A stretch of 64,000 bases of DNA from Snodgrassella gandavensis (GTDB taxonomy: Bacteria; Pseudomonadota; Gammaproteobacteria; Burkholderiales; Neisseriaceae): contig NZ_CAJZCE010000005.1 in assembly GCF_914768025.1 (NCBI RefSeq), positions 1 to 64,000 on the forward strand. The letters run 5' to 3'. A model generated the notes under the pieces. The model searched no databases, was not told the origin of the DNA, and saw nothing but the letters and a program-made list of their open reading frames with translations. Every line of letters begins with the position of its first letter. Within the stretch, counting starts at the first letter, position 1. Both the position numbers and the translations under genes were made by a program. Positions 61,016 to 64,000 of the stretch are shown piece by piece.

Positions 61016-62225
61016 ATAAGAGAGAAGAATTTACCCCGCCAAACGCAAAATTATTATTCATGACAAATTCGGTATCGATAGTACGTGCGCTGTTGACAAT
61101 ATAGTCCAGTTCGCCACAACGGTTATCAATCTGGTTCAGGTTCAGGGTGGGTGCAAACCAGCCTTCATTCATCATCTGAATTGAGAACCATGATTCCAGC
61201 GCACCACAGGCACCCAGTGTATGCCCCAGATAACTTTTTTGTGAGCTGATGGGCACTTGTCCGAAAACATCCGCAGTAGCAAGGGTTTCGGCAATATCAC
61301 CCTGTTCTGTTGCCGTACCGTGACCATTAATGTAGCCAACCTCAGCAGCCGGCAGATGTGCATCCTCAAGTGCCATTTGCATGCAACGGCGCATGGTAGT
61401 GCGTTCCGGACGGGTAATGTGAGAACCATCGCTGGTACAGGCAAATCCAACTATCTCAGCATAAATTCTGGCTCCACGGGCTTTGGCCATTTCATATTCT
61501 TCCAGCACCAGAATACCTGCCCCCTCTCCAATAACCAGCCCGTCACGACTGGCATCATAGGGACATGGCGACCGTTCTGGCGTATCGTTGCGCAAACTGG
61601 TGGCAAACAGTGAATCAAATACAAAGGCTTCAGAAACGCATAGTTCTTCTCCTCCTCCAGCCAGCATCATATCAATCTTGCCATACTTGATTGCTTCATA
61701 AGCATAGCCGATAGCCTGATTGCCGGATGCACAGGCACTGGAAGTAGGAATCACCCGCCCTGTTAGGCCAAAGAAAATTGACAGATTGGCAGCGGTAGTA
61801 TGTGGCATGATGCGCACATAGGTATTGGCATTAAAATTCGCAGAACTGCCATTGAGGACAAGTTCACTGATGTCACGAATGTCCTGCGGGCTGCCAGTAG
61901 ATGAACCACAGGCAACGCCCATGCGCCCGTCTTTTATTGATTCGTCCCCAAGCAATCCTGCATCTGCCAGTGCGTCTTCCGCTGCCTGGGTACACATCTG
62001 GGCTACTTTCCCCATGCTACGTAGCTGCTTGCGCGTCCAGTGCGCTGGCGGGCGGTAGCCGAGAATGGGCGCAGCCAGTCTGGTATTCAAGTCTTTATAC
62101 CGTTCCCAACTGTCCATGTGGACTACTTTATTTTTGTAAGCCAGCAAGCCAGTTTTTACTGTCGGCCAGTCATGCCCCAGTGCGCTGACACCACTCATGC
62201 CTGTAATCACAACACGTCTCAACAT
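60999..62225 (-). CDS. Beta-ketoacyl-ACP synthase (APE/FabF-like)
   Basis: RRVVITGMSGVSALGHDW, SSACASGNQAIGYA, NGHGTATEQGD, KSYLGHTLGACGALES, FAFGGVNSSL. Confidence 0.95.
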   Translation of the reverse strand: MLRRVVITGMSGVSALGHDWPTVKTGLLAYKNKVVHMDSWERYKDLNTRLAAPILGYRPPAHWTRKQLRSMGKVAQMCTQAAEDALADAGLLGDESIKDGRMGVACGSSTGSPQDIRDISELVLNGSSANFNANTYVRIMPHTTAANLSIFFGLTGRVIPTSSACASGNQAIGYAYEAIKYGKIDMMLAGGGEELCVSEAFVFDSLFATSLRNDTPERSPCPYDASRDGLVIGEGAGILVLEEYEMAKARGARIYAEIVGFACTSDGSHITRPERTTMRRCMQMALEDAHLPAAEVGYINGHGTATEQGDIAETLATADVFGQVPISSQKSYLGHTLGACGALESWFSIQMMNEGWFAPTLNLNQIDNRCGELDYIVNSARTIDTEFVMNNNFAFGGVNSSLLFKRLG

Positions 62226-62959
62226 AAACCTCCATTCACAGCCAATACCTGCCGGGTAATGTAAGCGGCCTGTTCGGATACCAGAAAAGCCACAGCATGA
62301 GCCACCTCTTCTGCCTGTCCCATCCGATTCATGGGGATGGCTTTGAGAATCTCGGCAACAGGTACATGTTCATCAATCATTTCTGTTTCAATCAAACCGG
62401 GCGCCACGCAATTGACGGTAATTTTACGTTTGGCCAGCTCTACTGCCAGTGCTTTGGCTGCACCAATCAGGCCAGCTTTAGATGCACTGTAGTTTACCTG
62501 ACCCCGATTACCGGTTATGCCCGAAACAGACGCAACACAAACAATTCGCCCTGCTTTACGCCGGCGTATCATCGGCATCATCAGTGGATGCAGAACATTA
62601 AAGAAGCCATCCAGATTCGTACCCAATACCTGATCCCAGTCTTCATTACTTAGCGCAGGAAAAGCATTATCACGGGTAATACCCGCATTCAGTACCACAC
62701 CATAATAAGCACCATGCTGTTCTATATCGGCCAGTAAAGTTTCCTGACAGGCCTGCCGGTTACTGATATCAAAAGTCAGTATGCGGCTGCGGCCACCAAG
62801 TGCGGCAATCTCTGCCGCCACTTTTTCAGCCTCTACACGCTGGTTGCGACAGTGCAGCACAATATCCCAGCCGGCTCGAGCCAACGTCAGAGCTATGGCT
62901 TTGCCAATACCGCGGGCAGAACCGGTGACCAGAATGGTTTTATCGTTATTCATCATCAT
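62219..62959 (-). CDS. 3-ketoacyl-ACP reductase (FabG-like SDR)
   Basis: ILVTGSARGIGKAIALTLARAGWDIVLH, NAGITRDNAF, YSASKAGLIGAAKALAVELAKRKITVNCVAPG. Confidence 0.95.
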   Translation of the reverse strand: MMMNNDKTILVTGSARGIGKAIALTLARAGWDIVLHCRNQRVEAEKVAAEIAALGGRSRILTFDISNRQACQETLLADIEQHGAYYGVVLNAGITRDNAFPALSNEDWDQVLGTNLDGFFNVLHPLMMPMIRRRKAGRIVCVASVSGITGNRGQVNYSASKAGLIGAAKALAVELAKRKITVNCVAPGLIETEMIDEHVPVAEILKAIPMNRMGQAEEVAHAVAFLVSEQAAYITRQVLAVNGGLC

Positions 62960-63419
62960 GCGTTAATATATTCTCATTAGGGCTGTATACATTGAGCGCA
63001 GCCTCAGCCAGTAGCTGGTTTGGCGTGCGGGTTTCATCACATAGCCATAGCTGGCTATCAAAAACGCCAAAACCATTGGCATCCTGTAAAGAGGCCTGAA
63101 TCTTAACCACCAATATAGCCGGTACGGGTAGTGTGGAAAAATAAAGCTGTAACTTTCTTGTTCCGAGTAAAAAGCCCAGCCGCACCGGTTCACCGGCATC
63201 ACAAGCTAACGCTCCGGCCCAGGCGGCAACGCCTTGAGCCATGATTTCCATGGCTGCCCAAGATGGTAAGCAACCATCAGTAACCAGTATCTGCTGTGGT
63301 TTTACGCAGGCATAAGCTGTCAAACTTTGCTCATCGTAAGCGGCAATTTCATCCAATAACACCATCCTGCCACTGTGTGGCAGTAGAGCAGCTACATCAT
63401 AAATTGGGGTTTGCATCAT
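62946..63419 (-). CDS. Hotdog-fold 3-hydroxy-fatty-acyl-ACP dehydratase-like (ApeP-type)
   Basis: LLPHSGRMVLLDEIAAYDEQSLTAYACV...WAAMEIMAQGVAAWAG. Confidence 0.85.
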   Translation of the reverse strand: MMQTPIYDVAALLPHSGRMVLLDEIAAYDEQSLTAYACVKPQQILVTDGCLPSWAAMEIMAQGVAAWAGALACDAGEPVRLGFLLGTRKLQLYFSTLPVPAILVVKIQASLQDANGFGVFDSQLWLCDETRTPNQLLAEAALNVYSPNENILTHDDE

Positions 63420-64000
63420 TACTCCCCATAATCAATGCTGTGTTATTGCCACCAAAAGCAAATGAGGTACTTAATGCTATGCGCGGACAGTCAGCAGCAA
63501 ATGTTTCCTGAAAACTGGTCAGATGAATGGGTGCTAATGCCGGGTCAATATGCGCATTAGCCCGGTGCGGTGGTAACTCGCCAGCAGGATTGGTTTGCTG
63601 ACTGATTACTGTCCATAAAAAAGCTGCTTCAAGGGCACCGGCTGCACCAAGTGTATGGCCGGTTAGTGCCTTGGTTGAAGCACAGGAAACTTTTGCACCC
63701 AATTCGCTGTGAATTGCCAGCGCTTCCATGGCATCATTCTGAATAGTACCGGTACCGTGCAGATTAACCCAGCCTACGGCACTTGCCGGTAACTGTGCTT
63801 TTTGTAAGGCCTGCTGAATCACCTTTCTGGCACCCGTAGCATCAGGTCGCGGGCTGGACATATGATAGGCATCACTGCTGGAACCATAACCTAATAATGG
63901 CAATCCCTTAGTCGAATCACGGGTCATCACGAATACAGCAGCCGCTTCACCAATATTGATACCATTGCGTGCAGCCGTAAATGGCTGACACTGCCCGGGT
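63397..64000 (-). CDS. Beta-ketoacyl-ACP synthase, partial (continues beyond window)
   Basis: GWVNLHGTGTIQNDAMEALAI, STKALTGHTLGAAGALEAAF, STSFAFGGNNTALIMG; frame remains open to the window edge. Confidence 0.92.
   Translation of the reverse strand, partial: PGQCQPFTAARNGINIGEAAAVFVMTRDSTKGLPLLGYGSSSDAYHMSSPRPDATGARKVIQQALQKAQLPASAVGWVNLHGTGTIQNDAMEALAIHSELGAKVSCASTKALTGHTLGAAGALEAAFLWTVISQQTNPAGELPPHRANAHIDPALAPIHLTSFQETFAADCPRIALSTSFAFGGNNTALIMGSNDANPNL

Overview
The window appears to come from a low-GC member of the Neisseriaceae, possibly Snodgrassella-like; this is inferred from gene content only. (1) About 1-23.8 kb is a minus-strand RHS/YD-repeat polymorphic-toxin array. It holds two full-length Sec-signal-bearing RHS proteins (1899-6101 and 19470-23834), several truncated or decayed RHS cores, swapped or orphan toxin tips (two different deaminase-type tips, an Ntox33-like tip and others), many small putative immunity genes, and IS3-family elements or remnants at cassette joints. 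(2) About 23.9-34.1 kb encodes exported proteins: an Ig/CARDB-like protein directly upstream of the RHS, a rhodanese-domain protein, an L,D-transpeptidase-like protein, and an SdrD/DUF11-like surface protein with decayed duplicates. (3) About 35.9-43.2 kb is a degraded prophage or integrative element beside tRNA-Ala(GGC). It contains M15 endolysin/Rz/Rz1, DUF2335, BrnA with a broken BrnT, a primase (toprim) fragment and a J-like membrane protein. (4) 43.4-48.0 kb is a housekeeping block: mltG-tmk-holB-pilZ-tatD-MBL. (5) 48.6-50.7 kb is an AT-rich two-gene operon encoding an NA37 nucleoid-associated family protein and a RelA/SpoT-domain protein, which is a candidate defence or toxin-antitoxin system. 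(6) 50.8-57.4 kb is a complete urease operon with an unusual membrane ORF inserted between ureC and ureE. (7) 57.9-59.7 kb is leuA with an in-frame N-terminal HTH-like extension. (8) 60.4-64 kb is the edge of an aryl-polyene/fatty-acid-like cluster (PPTase, KS, FabG, dehydratase, partial KS). All family calls come from reading the sequences; no database search was run.
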